Part shown: one piece after another, positions 47,474 to 59,572 of the stretch
Layout of the letters: every line of letters begins with the position of its first letter
Numbering within the stretch: the first letter of the stretch is position 1
Origin: Cavenderia fasciculata
Lineage: Eukaryota > Evosea > Eumycetozoa > Acytosteliales > Cavenderiaceae
Direction of reading: 5' to 3'
DNA length: 64,000 nt
NCBI RefSeq assembly: GCF_000203815.1
Contig: NW_004457729.1
Location: 1,736,674-1,800,673, forward strand
Translations under genes and position numbers: made by a program
The notes under the pieces: generated by a model
The model's input: the letters and a program-made list of their open reading frames with translations, nothing else
The model's database searches: none
What the model was told of the DNA's origin: nothing

Positions 47474-48893
47474 CTATCTTCTAGAGTAATTATCTCTTTC
47501 TCTGTCACTTGGTTGATCTCTGTCCTTATACTCTCTTTCTCTTTTGTGATAGTTACCATTGTTGTTATTGTTGTTATTGTTTCTGTTGTTATAATCTCCG
47601 CCACGATGATCATTTCTGCTATAACCACCACCACTACGGGTATCACGGTCACCACGATCATTATTATTTCTATAGGCACCACCTCCATTGTTATTATAGT
47701 TGTTGTTATTATTATTGTTATAGTTTCTTCTTTGATAATTATCTCTGTTGTTGTTGTTGTTGTTATAGTTGTTGTTATTATTGTGACCGTTGTTGTTGTT
47801 GTTGTTGTTGTTATAGTTATTATTATTATTATTATTATTATTTTGGTGATGATTATTAAAATTACCACGATTCTCTTGATAATTACTTTTCTTGCTTTGG
47901 TAGTGTTCCTCCATATGTGAACGTAATCTTGCAAAACCTACATGTTTCTTACCCTCTAAATGGCTTTGTGATCTCTTTTCCTTATCTCCAACAAACAATA
48001 AAGCACCACAAATATCACATACAGACATTTTTTTGTTATGATCTTTAAGTTCTTCAGCCTAAACAAAAAAAAAATATATATTTAATATTAAAGAAATACA
48101 ATATATGATATATGATAATATTAGTCCAACATACCTTTTCAAGTTCTAATTTCTCTTCTTTGAGCTTTTCTGCTTGAGCCATCAATTCTTGAGCCTCTGT
48201 AATTTGACCCTCTTCACCAAGTTCTTCTGATTTTTTGAGTAAAGCTTGAATTCTCTCTTCAATTTCAGCCATAATCTTTGCAAATTCTTTGGCAGCATCT
48301 GATGGATTCAAACCTTCTTCTGCCTCTAATTTAGCAGCATCCAAAATCAATCTTTCCTTATTCTTTTTTACTCTAAATTGATTTAATTGTTAGTATCTTA
48401 TACATATTGTTGTGTGATTTGTATGTTTAATCTTACTTTTTATCATTATCAAGAATGATTTGATCCATTTCTCTTGCCCATGCTCTTTCATATCCATATT
48501 GTTCTTTATCCTTGCAATCTTGATATCTAATATGTGAATCAATAAAAGTTAGTACCTTTGTGCTCTTCTATTAATATTAATCTTTGTGTTTACATACAAT
48601 TTAAGACAATCTTCATCATGAAGTTTAGTACATGGGTCAGTAACAAACAATTCGTTTGGACAAAGACCGCATATATAGAACTTACAAATCTCATCATCAG
48701 AGAAATGTGGTTGTCTCTTTGCTCTTTCACTTGGCTAATAATAATAATAGTAATAATTGGGAAGGATAGGGAGGGAGGGAGATATTAGTAATACTTTCTA
48801 CTTTTATCAATAAAACAATCCCACAACAATACATACTGCAAGATTTCTATCTTTACCAAACAATTCATCTAATTGTGCTCTAATTGCATTCAT
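47474..48893 (-). CDS. luc7l: LUC7 family U1 snRNP protein
   Basis: Five exons on the minus strand: 48837-48893, 48598-48734, 48437-48526, 48135-48372 and 47474-48058, giving 368 residues. The start MNAIRAQLDELFGKDRNL is the LUC7 N-terminus. A CCCH finger follows (CKFYICGLCPNELFVTDPCT, then KLHDEDC), then a coiled coil rich in Glu and Lys, and a C2H2 finger in MSVCDICGALLFVGDKEKRS, then SHLEGKKH. LUC7 proteins join U1 snRNP and help choose 5' splice sites. The tail is unusual: instead of an Arg/Ser domain it has long Asn runs mixed with RDNYQRR and GGGYSRNDHRGG. Confidence 0.93.
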
Positions 48894-49118
48894 CTTTTTA
48901 GTTGTACTAATAATAAATAAATAAATAAAGAGAATAAAGTAAAAGTGGTCAATCGGTTTTCACCAACTCTCTCTCTCTTTGAAAAAAATAAAATTAAAAA
49001 TGACTTTATTATTTAATTAATTTATGTATTGGTAAGATTTACTTTTTTTTTTTTTTTGTACAAATGTGCAGTAGAGGTAAAACAATAGAAATAGTTCTTG
49101 GTCTTCTTCAATGACTAT

Positions 49119-49913
49119 TTACTTGGCCTTCTTCTTGGCTTCTTCAACCAATTTACGATCAAATTCAGACTTGGCTTCAATGGAAGCAGCCTTGTTGAAA
49201 TACTCCTTGGCCTTGACTTGATCCTTTAATTGAACATAAGTGTCACCAATAAAGATGGCATTACGGATAATGGTTGGATCAATGGCATATGACTTTAAAA
49301 AGTAGTCCAAAGCTTCTTGGTAGGTGGCAGTTGGTGGTGTACCAAAAAGTGCAGAGGCAGCTGTTCTTTCTGTAAAATGGAAAATATAAATATTATTTAG
49401 GAATGATTAGTATATGAATATATATATATATATATATTATTGTGATATGATTTATCATATGTCGACTATCATACCAATCCAACTAATAGAGGCAATACTA
49501 TAACTCCAACGACCGAGGATATGAAGGGTAGTAGCATCATCTGGTTTTGCTTCAATAGACTTGAGAGCATGTTCTTTGATCTTGTAGGCATTGGCAATCT
49601 TTTCCTTGGACGATACATGATCACCGAGGGCAGAGATGAGAATAGCAAGCCACTTTTGGATGGCCCAGTGATTCTCTTGAATCTTTGCAGCCTTGTTGAT
49701 AATGTCCAACGACTTGTCAATGTACTCTTTCTTCTTTGCCATGTCGGTAGTATCTTCATTCTTGTCGTACCAACAACGAGCAAATCTCCAAGCAATCTCT
49801 ACATTGTCTGGGTATTGACCATATCCCTTTTCTAACAATTCAAAGATTGGTGTATAATCTCTATTTAAATGGAGTGCATCTGCTTGTTGTGTAATTTCAT
49901 CTGGTGTTGACAT
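49119..49913 (-). CDS. RMDN-type tetratricopeptide protein
   Basis: Exon 1 is 49475-49913 and exon 2 is 49119-49369, giving 229 residues. It is all helical, with TPR-like repeats: YPDNVEIAWRFARCWYD, QENHWAIQKWLAILISALGD, KPDDATTLHILGRWSYSIAS and ALFGTPPTATYQEALDYFLK. The phrase HILGRWSYSIASISWIERTA and the following LFGTPPTATYQEAL fit the regulator of microtubule dynamics (RMDN/FAM82) family. Animal members sit at mitochondria, ER or spindle and bind membranes or microtubules. This one lacks the N-terminal membrane helix of RMDN2/3 and is probably cytosolic. Confidence 0.85.
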
Positions 49914-50212
49914 CTTTCTCTCTAAATTAATTATTACTTGTAAAAGTATGTATTAGTGGTACTCATTAATGACAACAAGATCATTTTGTTTTGTTTGTGA
50001 TTTTTTTTAAATTAAAAAAAAAAAGAAAAGAGAAAAATCCATTGCGGTTCTTTCTTCCGACGTGGTAACTTGGTATTAATCTCTCTCTTTCGGCTATAAT
50101 AAATCTCTTCCTCTCTATCTTTCTCTTTTTCTTTATATATTATTTAAATTATTATTTTTTATTTTTTTTCGAAGATTGGGGAAAATGATTTAATTTACTT
50201 TTATATTATTGA

Positions 50213-53179
50213 TTATTTACGTTTTAAATGACTCTTGATTGTTGATTCCTTGCCTTCAGTCTTTTTAACGATATCTTGGACAATGGCATCTTCTTCCAAC
50301 TTTTTGTGTTTGGAGAATTTGTCTTGTAGTTGAGTTTCGAGCATATTGATGGATTCACGAGTTGGCAAAGTATTGAGTTGTTCAAGGAATTGTTTCTCTA
50401 ATAATTGCATTTCTTGATCATCAATATCAATATCTTCTTGAGATGTGGTGGTAGTATCATTTGTCTTTGTTTGGAGTGATGGATCAAATTCATTTTCATC
50501 AATTTCTTCACTAAGTTGATTGAGTGGATCGATTGAATGGAGGAGTGGATTGGAATAATCGATATCGTTTAATAACAACTCTGGTTCATTTTGACCGGAA
50601 CGATCCAACAACTTGTCAGCCATATCTTGTTCGGCGAGCCATGTTTGAGAGGCCATTTCACTGAGATCGTCAGCGTCCATACGTTTAAATTCTTGGTCCA
50701 TGAGATGGTCCAATTCGTCAGATTCTTCACCTTGCTCGAGGAAAGAGACCTCTTCTTGTTCTTGGGCCTTTTTGAGTGATGAGGGTTGGTCTTCTTCGTC
50801 GTCGTCCAATTCGTCCATGTACTTGTTGATGGCTTCTTCAGAGAGTTCGTCGTCTTGGTCTTGGTCGGCAGAGACATCCTCGAGTTCGAGTTGGTCGTCC
50901 ATACCTTCGGCAGTTTCAATCATAAACTCGGCGTCAAAGTCGTCCAACTCTTCAACGAGATCTTCATCTTCTCTGAGGAAAGCGTGGCTTTCACGGGCAT
51001 TGTCCATCTCGTCTGATGACAATTGGTATGGCTTTTGCATTTGACCTCTGCCGATGGCCCACTTAGTGAGGGTCTTGTCAATCTCGGCTTCATTGTCATA
51101 GTCAACTCCGTCTTCAAGGAGATCGTCGAGTTCGGCATCCATGTCGAGCTTTGCATCTTCTATTTCTCCGTCAATTTCTGCCATTTCCTCGAGTGCTTGT
51201 AATTCTTTGTTGGCTCTTTGCTCTCCTTCTTCATCATCTCCTTCCAAGTCATCATCGTCGTCCATCTCTAATCCGTCGTCTTCTTCTGATACCAAATCAT
51301 CGTCGTCTTGGTCCTCGTCTTCAGCTAACAATTGTTCGGCACTTTCTTCTCCGCCAACCATACCATCGGCTTCGTGATCAATCTTTTCGGCCATCGAGTC
51401 AATGATTTCTTCCTTGGAGAGAGCAGGCTTGGAGTAACGCTTGATAATCTCGTCTTGGAGCTTTTCAAATTGAGCAACATCCTCGGCCGAGTACTTGTCA
51501 CCAACAAGGTCGTCAAAGGTCTCACGTGTCTCGAGTTCACCACGAATGATCTTGTTGTATTCCAATTGTTCCAAATATTGAGCCTTGTCTGTCTTTTTCT
51601 CAAAGTAGTGGTCCAAAAGTTCATCGTCCTCTTCAAAGTCGTCGTCGTCGTCATGGTCTTGGTCTTCGTCTTCATCTTCATCTTGGTCTTCATCTTCATC
51701 TTCATCTTCTTCGTCCTTGTCTTCATCTTGCAAGTATTCATCTTCGTCATCTTCATCTTCATCCTCCTCGTCGAGTACGATTTCATCCTCTTCATCGAGA
51801 TCAAACTCTCCAACGATATCATTGTCTTCACCCAATGCCATCAAATGAGCGGTTTTAGCAGCTTCGTATCCGGGCAAGTTACGAATCTCAGAGTCATCCA
51901 TGTCTTCTTCGTTGGCGGCTTGTACATCGTCATCGTCGTCCTCGTCCTCGTCCATGTCTTCCAAGTCCTTGTTGTTGTTGTCTTTTTCACCCTTGACACG
52001 GAGACCTGGGTCCATTTCAATGTCGTCGAGTGCGAGCATCTTGATGTTCTCCTTGTGCTCGGCTTCTTCCAACTCGGCTCTCTCCTCGGCAGTGAGAGAG
52101 TCATCTTCAAACAACATGTCTTCGTCGGCGTCAAACAAACTGCTTTCGATCTTGTCCATCTCTTCCTTGTACTCGACGTCAATGTCACCAGCATCAGCAT
52201 CAGCAGCAGCAGCGGTATCGTCAGCGTCGTCGTTGACTTCGAGAAGTCCGTCAAACTCGAGGTCATCGTCTTCCTCGACCTCTGCTTCACCACGCAAGGC
52301 TTGTTCTTCTTGCTCGATAATCTCTAATTGCTTGGCAGCCCATTCGTCGAGATTGTCGCTGCTGTATTCGGTTGTCTCGTTTTCACGGGCAATCGCACGT
52401 TGCATGTGCAAGTACTCTGTGTCTATAATGTCGCGGAATGCCTCGACCATTGCGGGGTCGGCCATGATCTGGGTGGGGTCGGCCGAGTCGGCGGGAGCAG
52501 GGGCTCCGGCGGCAGCAGCAGCGTTGGCGGCAATTTGTTGGACAGCTTGTTGCTGTTGCTTGGCCTCTACAATGTTGAGTTCCTCCTTGAGCTCGCCGAG
52601 CATCTTGGTATAGTCGATCTTTTTGTTGGTGGCAACGTCAAAGTCTTCGACGTGGTCGGTTGGCGAGTCGTGACGGTCGAGAATGTAGTTCTCGTTGGTG
52701 GCCAGTCTCGACAACATTGTCTTGTCAAACAATCTGTACTGCGCGTATTTGAGCTCGTCTGGCGACTGCGACCACATCATACACTTGTCGTTCATTTCAA
52801 TCAACCATTCTCTACGGGCCTTTGTGGTGACAGCGTCCATCTTTTCACGCTTGAGCTTTGCCATGCGCTTGCGCTCAGCCTTTTCAGCGGCTCTACGCAA
52901 TCTATCCTTTTCAAAACCCATGTCCAAAAGAAAGACAGATTTCTTCTTTTCGATACGAGCCTTTTTAATGTGCTCCTTTTCCTTGGCCATCTTGACGTGA
53001 TTGCTATCGATTCTCTGTTTACGATCTTGGATATACTCTTGTCTGAATTGAATATGACGTTCCTCTGCCAAGAATGAAAGTCTCTTTAGATTCTTTCTCA
53101 TCTCGGCTTGCATAATCTTGCGATGGTAGATCAATCTATGACCCCATGCTTCTCCTCCTCCAATAATTAAATTATTCAT
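50213..53179 (-). CDS. very acidic large protein with basic coiled-coil N-terminus
   Basis: One exon of 988 residues from the ATG at 53179 (an in-frame ATG at 53248 would add 23 AT-rich-encoded residues and is less likely). The first 200 residues are basic and helical (MRKNLKRLSFLAEERHIQFR, then QEYIQD; AAEKAERKRMAKLKREK; MMWSQSPDELKYAQYRLFD). That part loosely recalls the mitochondrial ribosomal protein mS26/Pet123 family. The remaining 750 or so residues are extremely rich in Asp and Glu, with repeated EDEDEDQDEDED-like runs, and end in a basic KSHLKRK. The acidic part could be a chaperone-like or disordered scaffold. The N-terminus MNNLIIGGGEAWGHRLIYHR might be a presequence. The function is not known. 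Confidence 0.7.
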   Translation of the reverse strand: MNNLIIGGGEAWGHRLIYHRKIMQAEMRKNLKRLSFLAEERHIQFRQEYIQDRKQRIDSNHVKMAKEKEHIKKARIEKKKSVFLLDMGFEKDRLRRAAEKAERKRMAKLKREKMDAVTTKARREWLIEMNDKCMMWSQSPDELKYAQYRLFDKTMLSRLATNENYILDRHDSPTDHVEDFDVATNKKIDYTKMLGELKEELNIVEAKQQQQAVQQIAANAAAAAGAPAPADSADPTQIMADPAMVEAFRDIIDTEYLHMQRAIARENETTEYSSDNLDEWAAKQLEIIEQEEQALRGEAEVEEDDDLEFDGLLEVNDDADDTAAAADADAGDIDVEYKEEMDKIESSLFDADEDMLFEDDSLTAEERAELEEAEHKENIKMLALDDIEMDPGLRVKGEKDNNNKDLEDMDEDEDDDDDVQAANEEDMDDSEIRNLPGYEAAKTAHLMALGEDNDIVGEFDLDEEDEIVLDEEDEDEDDEDEYLQDEDKDEEDEDEDEDQDEDEDEDQDHDDDDDFEEDDELLDHYFEKKTDKAQYLEQLEYNKIIRGELETRETFDDLVGDKYSAEDVAQFEKLQDEIIKRYSKPALSKEEIIDSMAEKIDHEADGMVGGEESAEQLLAEDEDQDDDDLVSEEDDGLEMDDDDDLEGDDEEGEQRANKELQALEEMAEIDGEIEDAKLDMDAELDDLLEDGVDYDNEAEIDKTLTKWAIGRGQMQKPYQLSSDEMDNARESHAFLREDEDLVEELDDFDAEFMIETAEGMDDQLELEDVSADQDQDDELSEEAINKYMDELDDDEEDQPSSLKKAQEQEEVSFLEQGEESDELDHLMDQEFKRMDADDLSEMASQTWLAEQDMADKLLDRSGQNEPELLLNDIDYSNPLLHSIDPLNQLSEEIDENEFDPSLQTKTNDTTTTSQEDIDIDDQEMQLLEKQFLEQLNTLPTRESINMLETQLQDKFSKHKKLEEDAIVQDIVKKTEGKESTIKSHLKRK

Positions 53180-53798
53180 TCTATATAGAATTATATATAT
53201 ATATAAGATTGTGGTGATAATGTAAGTATACCAATATACATATTCCACATATCATATATCCAATATTTCATTCGTTCATCTATCTATCTATCTTCCATCT
53301 CTATCATATGTCTCTTTTTTTTAATCAAACATATATATAATGTTGACACATACCTATACTATCAAATGAGAATGTATATTATATATTATATTATGTATAT
53401 TGAAGAGGGGGAATGAAACCAAACTAATCTCTATCTAATCTTCTTCTTGTTGTTTTGATCGATATATATTGGATATATACTAAAACTACACTCTTCTTGT
53501 TTGTTGTTACTTTTTTTAATAGTGTACAACAAATTGGTTATGAATTAACTAGCTAGAGTAATGATCTATCTATCTAGCAAAAGTAGTGATGATGAAGACT
53601 GCTCTGCTGTCGTTTAAATTATAGCTCTATGATCAGATCAACGAGACAGGATGCAGATGGTGAAAAAAAAATTAAAAAAAAAGAGTCGTTTTTTGAGCAA
53701 TGAGGTCAGATGAGAGATAAGGTGAACTCAGTACTCACCATTTTAAGGTGCAATATATATAAATTGTTGTGAGGAGATAGATTGATAGATAGATAGAT
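53180..53798. other. divergent promoter of acidic protein and SDR genes
   Basis: A 619-bp AT-rich spacer. On the right a GATA run (about 53778-53798) precedes the SDR start. No gene or strong element found. Confidence 0.55.
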
Positions 53799-54802
53799 AT
53801 GAGTAATAATAGAACGATTGTAATTACAGGTGCAAGTTCGGGTATTGGTGAATCACTGGCAACAATATATGCCAAACAGGGAAATGTCAATCTTGTACTA
53901 GCCAGTAGAACCACTTCAAAGTTGACAGAGTTGGCAAACCAACTAACTAAATTATCAACTACAACTAAATGTCTTGTCGTTAAATATGATGCTTCAAATG
54001 AAAAGGATTGTCAGTATGTAACATATGAGAGATAGAAAGGATAGATAGAGATAGATATAGATAGATAGATATAGATAGATAGATAGATAGATATATTGTA
54101 AACTAATCTTCTTTGTTTGTTTCTAGAAAACTAATAGAGAATGTAATTAAAGAATTTTCAAGAATTGATATATTATTGTTATGTGCAGGTGTATCTTATC
54201 ATAACCAATTCAAAGATACAAAGGATTTGAATGTCTATCGACAAATGATGGACATTAATTATTTTGGATACATGTATACTACGTTTTATGCGCTGCCTCA
54301 TCTCATCGAACAATATAATTTTGAAAAGAAAAAGGCACAGATAGCAGTCGTCTCGTCCATCTCTGGTGAGTTGGGACTGCCTCTTCGAGCGGGATACTGT
54401 GCATCCAAGTTTGCAGTCAATGGGTTCTTTGAATCGTTGCGTATGGAGGTGCCACAAGTAGATATCACCATGTTGAATCCAACGTCGGTCGAGACACCAA
54501 TGAGAAATCATGGTCTCGGTACTGCAGAAGAGAGACAAGCAATCCAATTCAACGAATCAAAGAGAATGTCTCTACAAGATTGTTGTGCAGTAATGATTCA
54601 TTCGATTGAATCAAGAAAGAAAAAGGTTGTCTTTCCATTTAGCAATTATATGGCTTCACTATTGAAACCATTCTTTCCATCACTCATTGAAAAGATTCTA
54701 TTAAAAAAGGCTGGTGGTGGTAATCATCATCAATCTTCAGCAGAGTCTACACAATCATCTCCATCTCCAACCCAACCACCAAAGATTAAATCAAAGTTAT
54801 AA
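53799..54802 (+). CDS. short-chain dehydrogenase/reductase (DHRS7/11-beta-HSD-like)
   Basis: Exon 1 is 53799-54013 and exon 2 is 54127-54802, giving 296 residues. The nucleotide motif TGASSGIG is at about 10-17. Next come a variant LLLCAGVSYHNQF for the usual NNAG, the catalytic serines in VVSSISGELG and the YxxxK pair in GYCASKFAVNGFF. The C-terminus has hydrophobic KPFFPSLIEKILLKK and a polar Ser/Pro tail, suggesting membrane association. It would use NAD(P)(H) on lipid or carbonyl substrates. The intron is largely a GATA repeat. Confidence 0.9.
54041..54100. repeat. GATA tetranucleotide repeat inside an intron
   Basis: GATA-type units fill most of the intron of the SDR gene (54014-54126). 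Confidence 0.8.
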
Positions 54803-55005
54803 AGTGAACCAAAAGTAGATTCATATGTATGTATGGATTGATGGATGAATGTATAGATAGTTGATAGGTAATCATTTATTTATCACATTATTCACAGGTA
54901 TACCGTAAAATAAAAGTATAGATATGTACATTATTACAATCAATCGATTTTAATATTATTACCTGTAATTATAATGTTATTACCTTTTTATTGGTTTATT
55001 ATTAT

Positions 55006-57546
55006 TTATTTAAAGAATTGTAAACAATCAGTTGATATAACTTCCATGAGTAGTTTTCTAGTTCTCTCACAGCTAGTTTCAATGGTTGCACCTTGATTGT
55101 TTAGTTTGATTGTAGCCATTTCCTTTTCCTTGTAAATATTAATCGTTGCATTTTGTACATTGTCTAATCTACTAAAAACATCATTTCCACTGCCCACATT
55201 ATCATTTATAATCGTATCAATATTATTAAATCCTCTCTAAAAATTAATAATTAATTATTGTTAGTTTAATTAATACACGAATCCACAAGTTGGTACATAC
55301 TTTTGATAATTCTTCCAATATTGATTTTAAAGATAAACTTCCCCAAAGATAATTACAAATTGTATTGGATGATTGTTGAGGTGGAGATGAGGAGAATGCC
55401 AATTTTTGTGAACCACCTGGAGAGTTGTGATCATTATTACTATTCTTTAATAATGATAGATTGAATTGATGATCTTTAAGCGATAGAGAGGCATGTAGAT
55501 GGGCTACCGTTATACTTTGACCGTTTCCATCTATAGACTTTGTTTGAATTTGTTGTGCAAGATGTTGATCCAGGTATGCACTCTCGTATTGACATGTACT
55601 ACCATCCTTTCCTGCACCATTCTTTACTATTTTAATATTCAATACATCTGTTGGATTAATAAACATTGTCTTTCCAATACTTTGATTTACTTTATCTTTA
55701 TAGATTAAATTAATTAATTAATACATTTAGAAATATAAATAATTCTCCTCTGTCTATCTCTATTTTTCTTTCTCTTTTTCTTTCTTTTTCTTACTTTGAT
55801 ATTGAAATGGTAAAATAATGGTTGAAGGAGATATTTTTGAAACCAAAGTATTTAAATCATGAGTATGAATTCTTGGATCGATTGGAATGTATTGAGTTTT
55901 ACATTTCATCTCTCCAAATGGTTCTAGTAATTTTTGAGCTTGATAGTAATCAGACTCGACTAGGATGATTGCATTTTTTGGTTTGTCTTTGAACTGGTGT
56001 TGTATGAGATGGACAACATCACCCATTCGACAGGATGGATGTCCGGCAAATATAATACAAGGCTCTTTGAGCGACGATACATTGTTGAGATGTTGGAGTG
56101 GTGTGAGATGGTTGTTTCGTATCATCTCTTGGTGAAGAAAGGGTGATTCGGGCATAAGAGATCGTTCCTTTTTGTAATTACTGAGCCACTCTGCATAAAT
56201 GTCGGCATAGGATAGGACGGCCTTGCCAATCGATGAAACATAGTATATGTGGGTATACCCCAACCCAAGTTTGTTTACATAGTCATACAATAATTCAAAA
56301 AGATCCAATACAGTACCACACGAATACACTGGTATTAAAACACTTCCTCCATTTGATATAGTATTACCAATACAATGGAATAGTTCGTTGATATTTTCCA
56401 TATATGGATTAAATGATTGCTGTTGATGTTGTTGCTGACCATTTATAGAAGGTGGTTGTTGAAGCGGATGATTCATCTTGGATGCATAAATAAATACATC
56501 TGGTGATTGAATAGATTGCAAGTCTATTGGTTCTGGGTATCTTTCATAAACTGATGAATCTGATAAATAAACAATCTTTTCATTCATACTTTCAATCACC
56601 CAATTACAAGATCCCAAACAATATCCAGAACTTGTTGCTCTAATTGTAAATGAATATAAATTCTAAAAAAACAAATAAAATAAGAATAAGGTATATATCT
56701 ATCTAGTTAATTAATACAAACAATAAATTCATTATATCTAACAGCTTGTATCTTTTCAAAACACTTTTCAGTATCGAACCGAGAATAAAGAGTCTTCCAA
56801 CTCTTTGCATGTTTGAATGCACTATTTGCTTGTTCAGCTCCAATCAATTTTAACAATTCAGTACTTTGCCAATACTGATTAATATTACTTCTTTTGATTT
56901 GAATTCATATCATATTGTACCAATTCAAGTAATAGTAATCTAAAAACAAAAGATATCAAACAAAAAGGTTAGTTCCCATGAAGTTATAGATGACCAAAGT
57001 TTGATATATATTTAACATACCTTCCAATTTGAATAGTTGGTTCAGTAGCATATATTTTACCATTAAATGAAGTATGTTCAGTGATGTATGGTAGACTGAT
57101 AAGATTGTTGTAATTTGAAATGACAATAATGTCAATGGTCGACATATCACTAATCAATTGTTGAACGTTATCAAATATCATTGGTGTATGATACTTTACA
57201 TTACTATCAATAAATATATGATTTCCAATACTCTTGAAACATGCACTATTCTTAATTTCATTTGACGAGCTAGAAGTAGTACCATTGTTATTATTGTTTT
57301 GTTGTTGTGATGACTGTGCAGCTGCAGTCGAGGATGAACTTAATACAGATGTATTTGGTAAAAAGTATAATAAAGATGTCCATTCTACTCCACAATCAAA
57401 TAATATTCTATGATTCTTGTATTCCAACAAGTAACATGATGCTGAAGGTGATAGACCTAAACAATGCTACATTAATCAAATATATTAGATTAGACACTTC
57501 ATTCATTCATCATTATCACAATCATTTATATAAATACCAATTTCAT
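55006..57546 (-). CDS. ints9: Integrator complex subunit 9 (RC-74 homologue)
   Basis: Six exons on the minus strand: 57538-57546 (only 9 bp, MKL), 57021-57466, 56722-56939, 55795-56662, 55301-55695 and 55006-55236. The start MKLHCLGLSPSASCYLLEYK matches INTS9. Other matches are FDCGVEW, IYATEPTIQIGR, SSGYCLGSCNWVIESMNEKI and AGHPSCRMGDVVHLI. The metallo-beta-lactamase fold lacks the usual HxHxDH zinc ligands, as in all INTS9, the non-catalytic partner of INTS11. It serves 3' processing of snRNA and other Pol II transcripts. Exon 3 contains an apparent one-base frame break (see findings). Confidence 0.85.
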
Positions 57547-57736
57547 TGTATATCTATCCCTCTTTGTTGTTATTTGTACTAAAATAAATGAATGATCAAT
57601 AAATTAAATTTATCATTTTTTATGATTATAACTCTTCGTCATTCGCCGATTTGTGAATTTAATTGTGAAGGGATACTTAGATAACTATCTGTCATATATA
57701 TATATTACATATATCTATCTATATATATATTCACAG

Positions 57737-59572
57737 ATGATATCATCAAGATTACTTTCTTCTCATCAAAACATCACATCAACTGCACTCTCAAAGATAC
57801 TATCATCAGCAAACAAAGCATTGACATCTTCATCTTCATCTTCACAACAACAACGATCATTATACGAGAATGTATCAATGAACAATAATAATGATCAAAT
57901 AAACTCTACAACAACAACTAGACAACAATACCAATTTAAAAGACAAAGATCATGGTTATTACAAGAGAGTAATACCAATTCAACCAAATCATCAAGTTAT
58001 GTAACTTATAACAATTCGAATCCATTCTCTACCTATTTCATTCAACAAAACAACCACCAATCATCATCATTATCATCATGTCAATACTCCAAGTCATCAT
58101 CATCGCCACCAGTTCAAATTGGACAACCAACACATGAAACACATCCACATCTATTGGCAAAGGGTGAAGTGATCAAAGGAGTACAATTGCAAGAGTTTAA
58201 AGACCGTAGAAAGAGATTCATTTCAGCATTTGCAGATGGATCGATAGTGATTCTATTTACACCACCCGAACCAATGATGTCGTACGACATCCCATTTTCA
58301 TTCCGTCAAAACACCAACTTTTTCTACTATACTGGATTCAATGAACCAGAAGGCATATTGGTCATGGAAAAGATATCAGACAACCTTCACACTGAAACTA
58401 TGTTTGTCAGAGAAAAGATACCTGAAAAGGAACTATGGGAAGGTCCACGATGCGGACCAAGTAATGCTGTCTCTAAATTTGGTGTCAACAATGCATATAC
58501 ATTGGATGAACTTCACATATTGAATGATATCATTCGTAAATCCTCTAGTCGAGGTATATTTATTAATAGTGTACGTTGGGATAATTTAAAAATTGATTGT
58601 ATGTAAAAGAAAAAGAAAAAAGAAAAAGAAAAAGAGAGAGAGAGAGATTAATAGTTTATTAAATAACTTTCTTTCATTTCCTTTATAGATAATAATAAAA
58701 CATTATATGATGTTGAACCATACTTGCAAATGTCAAGATTAGTAAAATCAGAATCGGAAATTAAAATGATGATGGAAAGTGGATCGATTGCAGGTCAGTC
58801 GTTTAAAGACACGATGAAATTTGTTAAACCTGGAATGAACGAATATCAAGCCAGTGCATTCTTTGAATTTAGTGTAAAGAATCGTGGTGCACAACGTATG
58901 TCGTATCCGCCGGTTGTGGCAGGTGGCAACAATGCAAACACACTCCATTACATCTCCAACAACATGTTGTTAAAGAGTGGTGACTTGCTACTTATGGATG
59001 CAGGTTGCGAATTTTGGGGATTCACAAGTGACATTACTCGAACTTTTCCAGTCAATGGAAAATTCACAGACGCTCAAAAACATCTGTACGAAGCAGTATT
59101 GGACGTTAACAAAAAATGTATCGAGATGTGTCGTGCTGGCCAGACAATCAACACTATTCACAGATACTCGGTCGAGTTGATCATTGGTCATTTATTGCGT
59201 CTTGGTATTCTCGATAGAGAACCTGGTACCACATCAAGTGCACCAATCACAAAACAAGAGATTGAAGATCACGTCAGACTTGGTAAATACCATAAATTCT
59301 ATCCACACTCTATTGGACATTACTTGGGTATGGATACACATGACACCATGTCTATTCCCTATGGAGAGATACTCAAACCAGGTATGATCATTACTATAGA
59401 GCCTGGAATATATATCAATGAATACGACCATGAAGTATCAGAACAATGGCGTGGAATCAATATACGTGTTGAAGACGATGTCGCCATCACTCAAGACGAT
59501 CCCATTAACCTAACTATTGATGCTCCCAAAGAAGTTGACCAAATTGAATATATTATGAATAGTGATAATTAA
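57737..59572 (+). CDS. xpnpep3: mitochondrial Xaa-Pro aminopeptidase 3 type (Icp55-like)
   Basis: Exon 1 is 57737-58598 and exon 2 is 58689-59572, giving 581 residues. The N-terminus MISSRLLSSHQNITSTALSK is a probable mitochondrial presequence, followed by Ser/Asn-rich sequence. The aminopeptidase P N-domain has NTNFFYYTGFNEPEGILVME. The M24 catalytic domain carries the metal ligands in MDAGCEFWGFTSDITRTFP (two Asp), HSIGHYLGMDTHD (His), TIEPGIY (Glu) and NIRVEDDVAI (Glu). Family members remove single N-terminal residues after presequence cleavage in mitochondria. Confidence 0.93.

Noticed and set aside
47513-47920. Hydrophobic plus-strand open stretch
   Set aside because: Antisense of Asn codons in LUC7, giving poly-Val/Ile; not a membrane protein.
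51332-52327. Long plus-strand open stretch opposite the acidic protein
   Set aside because: It is the antisense of Asp/Glu codon runs, which leaves few stops; residues are mostly Val, Phe and Ile with no family signal.
53180-53248. N-terminal extension of the acidic protein (MEYVYWYTY)
   Set aside because: Encoded by AT-rich leader sequence with Tyr/Ile bias and TA repeats; the ATG at 53179 begins normal coding.
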